A DNA stretch of 64,000 nucleotides from positions 682,001 through 746,000 of the forward strand of contig NW_026570286.1 in the NCBI RefSeq assembly GCF_019649055.1. Direction: 5' to 3'. The notes below the pieces were generated by a model. The model was not told the origin of the DNA. It saw nothing but the letters and a program-made list of their open reading frames with translations, and did no database searches. This document shows, piece after piece, positions 1 through 12,258 of this stretch. Position 1 is the stretch's first letter, and each line of letters opens with the position of its first letter. A program made the translations under genes and the position numbers. Source of the DNA: Paramacrobiotus metropolitanus. Its lineage: Eukaryota; Tardigrada; Eutardigrada; Parachela; Macrobiotidae.

Positions 1-306
1 TACGTGTTTAGTTACTGTTTTCTGTTTCTGCTTGTCTAATGCGCTTTCAGCACAGAATTAATCTATGGTTATTGGCTACAGGTTTTCAGTTTCTTTTATA
101 ACGTCTTGTCTCATTTTTGCGCGTTATTGATAATAAAACTGGCGATATAAATTTTTATTAAACGCCGAGAAAGTTGACAGTTTAAAAGAAAAATTAAAAC
201 CAAAAATACTGCACACTTAACAGTTAACACAACCAAAACTTTGGTATTTGAAAACATCACAAAGTCACACAAAAACAGTGTTGTGCATATTCGGGAAAGT
301 GGCACC
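1..306. other. 3' flank of the CDK-like kinase gene
   Basis: AT-rich DNA beyond the stop codon of the leftward kinase gene, presumably its 3' UTR and spacer. Open frames here on both strands have no domain signature and no splice partners. I see nothing else. Confidence 0.5.
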
Positions 307-2511
307 TTATTCGTTGTTACTGGAATCCGCATCGTGCGATCGAATAATATGGTTATCGTCGGCGTCAGAACGAGGCACAAACATGTGCTTAGGGCTGAGA
401 AATTTGGGCGGAAGCGGTGGTTCGTTCGGGTCAGGAGTTCGGAGATCCAGACCGTGCTCCGTGTCGAAATACGAATGCTGCATGGCACCACGGCACGTAA
501 TGCGGTCTTGTGGATTATAAAGGAACATGCGCTAAAAACCAAAACATTTGTTGCACATAAAAAATGAAACATGAAAATGCACATGAAAATCAAATTAATT
601 TCGTTCTATGTTAGCAAATCGCATTTCATACTGGTGATGATTACAGTACACATCAAGCCGCGAAGAAACTGCGAAACTAACCAAAACACTGAACATAGCA
701 CATCTTACTGAATGTGTGCGGCTCAATGATGCAATTAAGGTCCCTAATTCATACGAGTAAAATCATAAATATGGAAACATACAGAGAACTGCAATATTTA
801 ATTCCGTAAGAGACTGAATAACGCTGATTGTAATTTACAATCAACGTTTAGTTTACAATTTGTAAACCAAACTTGCAAACTAATTAATTTATACCAAATG
901 AATACCTCATATCACAAAAATACCGTATGATCTCCGATATCCTCTTTTTCCGAACATTTTACACAAAATTTAACAGAAAAGAACACTACTTCGTACTTAC
1001 TTTCAGCAGATCAACAGCCACGTCCGGGGCGTGCTTTGCTACTTCCTTCCAACTTCTCGGTTTCCACTTCGGAAATACTTCACTGTAATGCCGGAGATGC
1101 ACGATTTCTTCCCACATCTCCTTGCTCGGCGTTCCGAATGCTTGAAATATCATGTGCAGTGCTCGGATCTCCGAGTCGGGATCAAAGGGCGGATCATTCT
1201 CGAATAATTCGATAATTATTACACCCATACTCCAAATGTCCACTACAAAAAACCCATATTGTTTATACAATTACATGCGCAATTCCACTATTCCAGCCCA
1301 ATTACCAGACGGATCATAAATATCCGCGCCCAGTAGTAATTCCGGACATCGGTACCATAGCGTAACAACCTGGAATTCAAAACTGTTTTAAATCTGCCAA
1401 ATAAGTATTTCCTTACTAATGCGATAGGTTTCTCTTTTGTGATTCCTTACTTCGTTAGTCATAATTTTCAGTGGACACGTATAATGCCGTGCCAAACCGA
1501 AATCGGCGATTTTAACGACGGAATGCTTGATGTCCACTAACACGTTCTGCGGCTTCATATCGCGATGGACAATGTGGCGCGCATGTACATAGGCCAAACC
1601 ATTCAACATTTGGTAGCTAAATCGCTACGAATTGGAAAATATATATGTAATTGTTTTCATAAGGTGCACTCGACTGGATTTTCCACTGTGATTCAGCTTA
1701 CACGAATCAGATCTGCGGGCATGCGCTTGTAGCGCGAAATCATCTTTGTCTGATAATCACGCAGGTCCATGTCGAGAAATTCGAATACCAGCAACAAGTG
1801 CTGATCCGTGGTCAGCACGTCCAGTAAATTAACGATGTTTTTATGGTGCAATTCACCCAGAAATGTGATCTCACGCAGCGCTACACTGGGCAAACCTTGT
1901 TCATCTCTGTAAACGAGCACGTCGCTAAAAATTTATCTAACAAAAACACATCTGCTTTAGAAATTATGAGCTGCAAAATGCGAATCTTTGGTATCTGCAC
2001 ATCATGCTGACATCCGTCAGATTACGAAATTCTCAGTTTAAAAAAAATATTACATTCTCTAGCAGCCGTAGCAAACTTTTAACATTTTATTAGTCAAATG
2101 GCCAAAACTGGCCGATTACAAACCAGGGTTTTCAATCCCACCAAACTCTGTTAAAAAAGGGAGATTGGAAAGAGCTACCAAATGATCTTGCAGACCACTG
2201 TAATACTGATGAGCGCCTTGCTGATTACAAACTTACTGATCAATGTTCATTTCTTTGATAGCCACTCCACGATTATTGCGGGTATCCACCGCGCGGTACA
2301 CAACTCCATACGTTCCTTCGCCAATCAATTTCAGCAGTTTATACACTTCCAGTGTCTGGATGACGCGAGATTTGCGGTTATTCTCGTGGAATTGCTGACA
2401 CTGCCGCTGTGCTTCCGACAAAGGTGCAGCGTCTGACGGACGCTCGGCTCCACGGGACGTTGACGGTTGCGGATCGTTATCAGCCAAAAATTCCTTAATG
2501 TTCTTCGACAT
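307..2511 (-). CDS. Cyclin-dependent kinase-like Ser/Thr kinase (CMGC group)
   Basis: Six exons on the minus strand: 2511-2237, 1906-1702, 1624-1451, 1369-1306, 1242-1001 and 531-307. They join in frame to 394 residues. About 55 polar residues precede the kinase domain, which is the usual CDK length. Visible motifs are the glycine loop [16 protein letters not shown] with the catalytic Lys, a PSVALRE alpha-C helix, the loop [16 protein letters not shown], and the activation segment [10 protein letters not shown], followed by VDIWSMGV. The PSxxxRE helix and the TLWYRxPE segment place it near CDK1/2/5. PSVALRE and WYRCPE differ from the usual PSTAIRE/PSSALRE and WYRAPE, so the exact CDK is unclear. 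The start is the first ATG of the 5' exon. Cyclin partner and role are inferred from the family only. Intron 5 (532-1000) is the longest. Confidence 0.88.
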
Positions 2512-3356
2512 TCTTCATCCAGTAATGGGATTTTGCAAATCACTCGCGAAGCACAATGCTAGCCAAGTGTCATGATACTGGCATCAGTAATTAAAGAGGA
2601 ACTAATCATAAGGACAAGGATGCAGGACCAAAAAATCACCGATACTTCTACACATTTTACGAGCACGTAATATTCTTCCAAGATCAGTATGCCGCCTACA
2701 ACAGGCGAGAAAGATTCTTAGCAATTTATAGATCAACTTAATGAAAATATCAATACCACAACAGTATTTTATTAATAAAAAAACAATGGAAACAAAAGAT
2801 CTTCGTTCGTGCGCTCACGCTGCAGGGTGCCAGAAAGAAACCTTGGATCTTTTATCAGCTGGAACTTTAAGGAAAATTAGAATGATAACCAAACGGCGCC
2901 CAAATAATGCACTTACTCATAGCGGGCGTGGTATGCTGGCGCCTTCATTCATAGCATTGGCTGTTTTTCTATATAGATTTAAGAATTGTGCTTCAATTGG
3001 TCGACATTTAAAATGAAAACGATTGGCTTTTGCGGTAAACGACTACCAATAGAAGCTGGCCGGGCATTCCTCCAGCTTTCTGCATCGCTGCAGGACGATT
3101 CAGTCGGACTCGGAAGACGGACTATTTAGCCGATTTTCGACGTCGAATTTACGAAATTAATTTTGCGATTAGTTACGGAATCGAACGAAACGGAAAGTCC
3201 ATAATTATTTTCCCGATTTTCTCATTTTTGTCATTCTTCACGCTGTGTGTTGAAACTTCATATTATTGAATTCATCTAAAAATCCAGAAGGACTGTGGGT
3301 CATCTGATCTCTGATTGAAACTTTAATCTGAAATCACTGTACTCTTTCCTGCCACC
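2512..3356. promoter_or_regulatory. Divergent intergenic region between kinase and helicase
   Basis: Head-to-head spacer of about 0.85 kb holding both 5' UTRs and presumably both promoters. I see no TATA box at a convincing distance and no coding signature. The helicase ATG is preceded by GCCACC, a strong initiation context. Confidence 0.5.
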
Positions 3357-5998
<2,642 letters not shown>

Positions 5999-6499
5999 CA
6001 CCAAGGAGCTGGATTATTCCTTATAGTCATAATTAATTTTTATATAATTGCGTATACCTTGTTTAATTTAAACCAACATTTATTTTTTAAGTGATTTTCA
6101 TGAAATTATGGAATATTTATTATCATTGAGTGCAAGCCTTGCTTGTTAATTACTGTTGTGAGCGGTGAGATTTACCAGGTTGTACCTGTTCAGACCTCTA
6201 GCGAAACGAACACCCGTGCTTTGTTGATAACGAAACCCAAATGAAAAAAAATTAGGAAACCGACGTATAATGAATTCTAACACTTTTGGCAATGTCGAGC
6301 AAAGTGAATAACAGAGAAAAGTACGTCGATGAAAACACAATTCACCTAACGGATGCCATAACGTGATATTTCAGGCTAAGAAACCGAAAATTCGAGAAGA
6401 TAACTAAAAAACATCAGCGCTGCGGTAAGAACTACACTGACACACAAATGCATCGATTTCCGTGGAGTGCGTAACTGTTGAACGTGCGTGCTGACAACT
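5999..6499. other. Convergent 3' spacer between helicase and TSPO
   Basis: About 0.5 kb of AT-rich DNA between two convergent stop codons. It should hold both 3' UTRs. No other structure seen. Confidence 0.5.
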
Positions 6500-7619
6500 T
6501 TACATCTTGTCAGCCTTTGGGTTGTCGCGCCAGATGCAGAAGTTCAGAGCGGTGGCCAAACTAAGCCAGGCCAGATAGGGGACCATCAGGTAGGAAGCCA
6601 CTTTGTTGATGGGATAGAAGGCGCCGATGCAGGCCGCCACGTTCAGCCACAACGCCGAGATTATGCCCAAACCCTACAGTGAATCATCCGTTAGATTGCT
6701 ATCAAGCGACGATGGTGGAAAATACTGAGCGGAGGATTCGAACGCGGTTTCTTCAACAACGCCGAAGATAACGGTGATGTGTAACTCACCCAGCCTGTTT
6801 GGTGGAGTTTGAAGAAGACGGGCGACCAAGCCCAGTTCAGCGCCAGCGATGAGCCATACAGCAGTAAGGGGACTTTAGCCACACCATTCAGCCCACCACC
6901 CTGACGCCACACCATCCAGGACGCCGCTCCCATGCCGCAGTACAATGTCGTCCACACTGTAATATTCAGCTAACTTACAAACAATTTAAATAAGTAATAT
7001 TAACTGAACAATTAGAAATAAAATAAAAAATAATTATTCATATCGAACTAGTAATTTAATATTAACTAAATTATTTAAATTTTATCTGACTTTTAAGTAC
7101 TTTGATTTTTTCAAATTTTGTAATTATTCAAATTTTAAATACGAATAATTTTCAAGTAGTCACGCTGCACAGAGAGAACACGCACCTGGACCGAAAGCCC
7201 AGTTCGGGGGTCTCCAAGACGGCTTCTTCAAACGCTAAAAAAAAACAGCATCGTAAATATAATGCTGTAAAAGCTATCGCACCACAAATTTTGAGATCAG
7301 TGATGATTTGACAGGTCTCGAAGGGAGATAAGGCATAAGCATTAAGCAGTGCTTGCGTACCTCATACCAACTGAACGCTCCTTCCACTTCGGTGCGCGTT
7401 AACAGGCCTCCTACCCATCCTCCGATGTTGGGAATGACCATACTGTAATGGATCGAATCAGTTAATACAGCCAGAGCTATGACGCAATCCAGAAAGCCCT
7501 TACGCGGGAAGAAGTTCCTGTCCGAAAACAGATGCCGTTATCGGCGGAAGAGGAAAGAGGCCGCGCACAGGCAACCTGTAGGATGGATCGATCTCGCGAG
7601 TTGCTACTACGCCCTTCAT
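6500..7619 (-). CDS. TSPO: Translocator protein TSPO, copy 1
   Basis: TSPO/MBR proteins are five-helix proteins of the outer mitochondrial membrane that bind cholesterol and porphyrins. Five exons: 7619-7504, 7442-7361, 7234-7186, 6956-6790 and 6673-6500, giving 195 residues. Family hallmarks are PNIGGW in helix 1, the loop [13 protein letters not shown] followed by [15 protein letters not shown] in helix 4, and the last helix [13 protein letters not shown] followed by FCIWRDN. The chosen ATG gives a roughly 30-residue N-terminal extension that includes FGQELLPA, matching TELLPA of the second copy at the same exon junction. Intron phases 2, 0, 1, 0 equal those of copy 2. The two genes lie on opposite strands on either side of the CRPPA gene. 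High confidence in family, moderate for the start. Confidence 0.93.
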
Positions 7620-8128
7620 TTTGGCAGTATCAGATTGCAGTAAAAGAAAATAAGTACTCTAAACAGAAGGAATTCAGGTGCACCTTTTTCCTACAAGTAA
7701 ACAAAATCGAAAAACCAAAATACTAAATAACTAAATCGATAAATCAGTTCGAATTTGAACTTTATATCGGATCGTTCGTCCGAATGGAACCAAGGATTTT
7801 CCACACGGGAAAGTCAAAACAAGTGTAACCATAGCGTAGGCCCATGAAACAGCACTTGCAGCCGGTTTCCGGTACAACGTTTTTGACGATTACGTTTACT
7901 GGCGAGATGATTGGTCGTGTTAAGCCAATGGGTTGGCCAACATTCTGCAGGATTTTGTGTTGTCCTTTTTTTGCATTTCTTCGTGTTTGAAATTACTTAT
8001 TTTTAATTTTTTTGCGTTCAAAAAGCATTTCTACTTTCTTGCCTATATCTTGAGGCGCTTGAAATTGATTGCTTGTGATTTTTTAACATTCTTGTTTCGA
8101 ACTAACATTTGCAGCTTCGGTTTTCAGT
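7620..8128. promoter_or_regulatory. Divergent spacer between TSPO copy 1 and CRPPA
   Basis: Short head-to-head region. A CAG sits one base before the CRPPA ATG (TTTTCAGTATG), so a 5' UTR intron ending there is possible. No core promoter motif is obvious. Confidence 0.4.
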
Positions 8129-9626
8129 ATGTTTGAGCCACCGGTGCGCGATGTGGTCGTTATTTTACCCGCTGCTGGGACCGGAGAACGCTTCTCCGCC
8201 AGCACGGAGAGCGAAAACTCTTCCAGCCCGAAACAGTTTGTCATTGTCGGTCCGAACAGTCTTCCGCTCTTCATTCACACTGTGAACGCCTTTAGCAGGT
8301 AGAGATTTTGAGAGCCATACAGTTTTGCCTGCATACACATTGCATTGATGGCTCTGACTGGGTTGATGTGGATGTGCAGAATTTCTTGGATCAGCAAAGT
8401 GGTCCTGCTGGTGGCTGACAACCAGCTGGAGTTTGTGCAGACCACGATTGGCAGCGCGGCCAGTGTGGAATCCGTCACCAAGACGGTCGTGGTAGCTGGC
8501 TGCAGTACACGGCATCGCACCATCCGCAGCGGAGTGAATCTTGTGGCCAAGATGGTTCCGCGACCAGAAGTGGTGATTGTGCACGATGTGGTCAGGCCGT
8601 TTGTGGAGGAGAGCGTCTGCAAGAGCGTGGCGATGGCTGCTAAATCTCACGGGGTAAGATAACTGGATAATGCATACAGAATAATTTTTCCAGCTAGCGT
8701 TCCTTTGGTGCATATATAGAGAATATGCTTGCAGCAAAGATTGGTACGTGTATTCGCTATATGTACGTGTGTATGTACTAATTTATACTGTATCTGTATA
8801 CTCTTTGATTTTAACTATAGCCGTAATTTATATCGTAGACTGATTGATTAATTAACGACAGCCGTAATTTTTGCGACGTAATATGGTGGAAGCTAATTCA
8901 TTTGGATTTTGTGAATTTGCGTGTCATGATAAGAGCCAGTTAATGCTTGATGCTTATGCACCTTGTCGTTGAATTTCAAGTTGAATTGTCAGCATCTCTT
9001 TTGTAGGCAGCTGGTGTGTATGCTCCATTGGTATCCACGGTTGTCAGTATTGACAACAAAGGCTTCTTAGCTGACGTCCTTCCGCGCTCTCAATTTTTCG
9101 CCAGCGAAATGCCACAGGGATTCCTTTTCGCCAACCTCCTACTGGCCTACACCAGCGCAACGGAGGAAGAACTGGAAACTGGAACGGAATGCTTGGCGCT
9201 GGTCAAGACTTACGCCGGCTGCCATGTGAAAATGCTTCCCATCAATCCCAATCAGTATTACAAAGTAAGTAAGAAATTACTGCAGTCTGTTAAAATTTTT
9301 TATGCTGTCGTTGTTGAGTAGAAGATGGCCAGGTTTAGAAAACATATTGCTCATAGAGCATGTTAAAGAGTTAACTTAATAACAACATCAGAACATTGTG
9401 CTGAGTTTATGATGGAGTTGGTCATTTCGTTGATGGCGAAAGTTTGTGTGTGGACATGCGCTTCTCAATGCAGGTTACATATGAACGGGATCTCTTAGCA
9501 GTGGATGCCATGTTGAAGCAAACACCGCCGGTTCTGAAATCGAGTAGTTCGTCGGATAGCTTTGTGGTGGACGCTCGCCAGGCTACAGTGTGCAATCGCT
9601 GTAATGCGGAGACAGATTACCCGTAA
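8129..9626 (+). CDS. CRPPA: IspD-family cytidylyltransferase, CRPPA (CDP-ribitol pyrophosphorylase)-like
   Basis: In animals this family makes CDP-ribitol from CTP and ribitol-5-phosphate for ribitol-phosphate addition to alpha-dystroglycan. Animals lack the MEP pathway, so the IspD role is unlikely. Exons 8129-8298, 8380-8653, 9007-9264 and 9474-9626 give 284 residues. The nucleotide-binding start reads VVVILPAAGTGERF and is followed by SPKQF, the family's conserved Gly-rich loop and Lys. VIVHDVVRPFVEES corresponds to the HDAARP motif, and PQGFLFANLLLAY is the substrate-side segment. The length is near that of bacterial IspD and shorter than human CRPPA (about 450), so the vertebrate C-terminal extension is missing. 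AATAAA lies at 9887-9892. The gene sits between the two TSPO copies. Confidence 0.88.
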
Positions 9627-10536
9627 TCCAAAGAAAACAGCTAAAAGATCATCCATTTTCTGCAGTATTCTTTTGTATTGTTAATTGTTATCATGTTTTT
9701 TGTCTTTTTATTTTTTCTTTTACAAATCTATGTTACGTTCTTTGTTGTTCTTTCAAGTGGATTTGGGTTCGTAGTACTCGTTACTCGTTGTTTCTCTTTG
9801 TGCGTTTTTGATGTTTGGCGCTGTTTTTCGAAATCAATATGACCGAGCAGAATTACGTGTTCTTATCGTTTATGAGTTTCATCTGGAATAAACAGTTGTG
9901 TACGTATTTATCTGTTTGTGGCCGTGCACCTCCGGAATTCGTGATCGCAGTGTATCTTTGAGCCATTACTGGTGGTCATCTGACGCCATTGTCCCAAGAA
10001 TGAATCGATTACTGTAGTATTTGTTTAGTAATCTGTTCTCTTGGCGAACTTCGCACCAGGTATATCTATGAAGTGTATGTGGCTGTCGTTAAACTGAAAT
10101 GGGATGTTCCTTGTGTTCTGTGCGCTCTACATCATTTGGGCAGTTTCCGAAGACATACGACACACTTTATATTGTGTACTCGTGCTGCTTATAGTAGTAA
10201 CGGCGCAAAGGTCAGTTCATTACCGGTTATCCAGTCTCGGCAAGTTGTATACTAACTCGTGTACCAATAAAAATTTGACGATAGAAAAGCTTTATTTACA
10301 CAATTCTATCACAACTCCAATTTGGCCAACATGCCCTAGTGGCTATACACAGTATTTAATAAATATATAAGCAAGCAATACATTGGGGCAGACAACAGAA
10401 AAATTTCTTCGAATACGCTCTTATTTCCGCAGTATCGCTTGCGTAGTTTCATAAAATAGTCTGCTGAAGCGTTGTATTTCCGACTCCAAGTATAGCATCG
10501 TGGATTGTAATTACGTGAGTGCATGTTTTGTTAATC
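9627..10536. other. Spacer between CRPPA and TSPO copy 2
   Basis: Holds the CRPPA 3' UTR with its AATAAA at 9887-9892, then AT-rich DNA presumably including the promoter of TSPO copy 2. Open frames at about 10.1-10.5 kb have no family signature. Nothing else seen. Confidence 0.5.
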
Positions 10537-11843
10537 ATGGGATGTGAACTTTTGTTTCAAAGTCGTCTCCTGACGGAACTCCTACCGGCGTAAGTACATA
10601 ATAATTCTACCGGCTTCGCATTTCGCTACGTGTTTTCTTGCTGCGCACAACAGGTTTTGCGTTAACTTACTTTACATTATATCTTTACAACATATGAGTA
10701 TCGTGATGACAGCTGCCTCCAATGCAAGATGCTGATAGACAATTACGCTTTTTTTAATTTTTCAGAATTGTGTTACCAAACATCGGTGGCATAATAGGAG
10801 CGATAATTACAAAGGAAGATGTTAAAATCTACGAGGCAAGTATTTTCAATTTACATACGATGGTCAGCTATAATAAGTATTGTCGCGTAAGAATTTCGTT
10901 TCCATTCATGCAAATTTTATGCAAACAACATCACAATCAGCAAGTACAGATACGTATACTTCTATACAGATGGAACATTAGAAATTACACATTCCTATAT
11001 CTATAATATACAGATATTCGTATTCTGTGCAGCTGTTACAAGTAATTGCAAATTAAGCTTACTTTTTTGTAGTGGAGTCGAATACGTGTAGCTGTCATAT
11101 TTAATTTTATAGGTTATTTACTGTTTGTAATCTCGATAAACGTAACACATGTGCAGCCATACTTCGTAGTACTTGGTTCTCAGAGTGACACCCAAAGTTG
11201 GTATAAGAAGAATGCGATCCTTTTATAAATTTCTGTGTTATCAATATGGTGTGTTTTGTTAGCGCCTGAGAAAGCCGTCGTGGAGTCCACCAAAATGGTT
11301 GTTCGGACCCAGTAAGCAATTTTATTTCACTCTTGTCGCAAAAATTGCGGCTTCCAAATGGTTGTAATTATTTTCGGGCACAAAATTACGCACTTTCTAG
11401 TGTGGACAACTCTCTACGTTTTAATGGGAGCCGCTTCCCTGATTGTGTATAAGAAAGGCAACGGCTTCACCGAGAACAGCTCTGCATGTCTTCCCTTGAT
11501 GCTGTACGGTAGCCAACTGATTCTCAACTGGGCTTGGTCACCACTTTTTTTCCGTGCTCGGAAACCCGGTTTGGTATGTTCACTAAAAAATTACTACTCG
11601 GTAGTACACGAATCTTGCGCTTCTGTTGATGGTAAGTGTTAAGTTTAACGATGTTTTGGGCGACAGGCACTGCTGGATATTGGCGTACTGTGGATTAACA
11701 TTGCGGCATGCGTCGTCACCTTTTTCAAAGTGGACACAACAGCCGGCACCCTCCTGTTACCGTATCTCGCGTGGGTCACCCTCGCTACTGCACTGAATTA
11801 CAATTTGTGGAAGGACAACTCCAACATCCAGAAACTAAAATGA
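10537..11843 (+). CDS. TSPO: Translocator protein TSPO, copy 2
   Basis: Second TSPO paralogue, 173 residues, from exons 10537-10589, 10766-10835, 11263-11311, 11401-11573 and 11667-11843. It keeps PNIGGI, KPSWSPPKWLFGP followed by MWTTLYVLMG, NWAWSPLFF and PYLAWVTLATALN followed by YNLWKDN. The third exon is 49 nt in both copies and all four introns share position and phase (2, 0, 1, 0), so they descend from one duplicated gene. The second intron begins GCAAGT instead of GT. Phase and alignment to copy 1 (IYE against WYE at the junction) make this a GC-AG intron. Reading past it gives an unrelated tail. The N-terminal extension is shorter than in copy 1. An AATAAA lies about 100 bp past the stop. 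Confidence 0.92.
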
Positions 11844-12258
11844 AAGTCCACACGTTTCTTTTATTGCAATTTTTCCATGTTCTAATTATTTTATACAGTT
11901 TACTATTTTCCGTCCGCCGTGAAAATTCCCTCAGTTTTAGCGATAAAAAAATAAACTCATGAAAAACAGGCAAATATTGCAAGCCAAAATACGGCAAGTA
12001 ACAACATCCATTCCAACGTCCGGCCGCAAACACCGTGATACAAGAAAAATCCGTAAAATATCAATCAATTCACTGTTCGTGTTACAGTGCGCCAACATGC
12101 GAGAATAACCCTGAAGTAACAAGTTAACAACATAGCCTTTTAAGGAATCATCGAACGGTCGGTGGTTCCCGCCGCGCACCGGCCGATCACAAAGAAACTT
12201 GAGAAAAGTCCAACACCCAGAGGAAGAGTGACATGGAGAGACATGTCGTCCGCTGCAA
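11844..12258. other. Convergent 3' spacer
   Basis: About 0.4 kb between the stops of TSPO copy 2 and the SAM-domain gene. It contains an AATAAA near 11950 for the former. The minus-strand open frame here lies past the stop at 12259-12261 and has no domain. Confidence 0.5.

Noticed and set aside
111-593. 160-residue minus-strand open frame
   Set aside because: It overlaps the last kinase exon in another frame, has no domain and odd hydrophobic composition. The kinase reading is clearly the real one.
6715-6760. tRNA B-box-like CGTTCGAATCCTCCGC on the minus strand in a TSPO intron
   Set aside because: No A box and no acceptor stem pairing with CCTCCGC at tRNA spacing.
8165-8737. 190-residue minus-strand open frame
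   Set aside because: Antisense shadow of CRPPA exons 1-2; low plausibility and no splice context.
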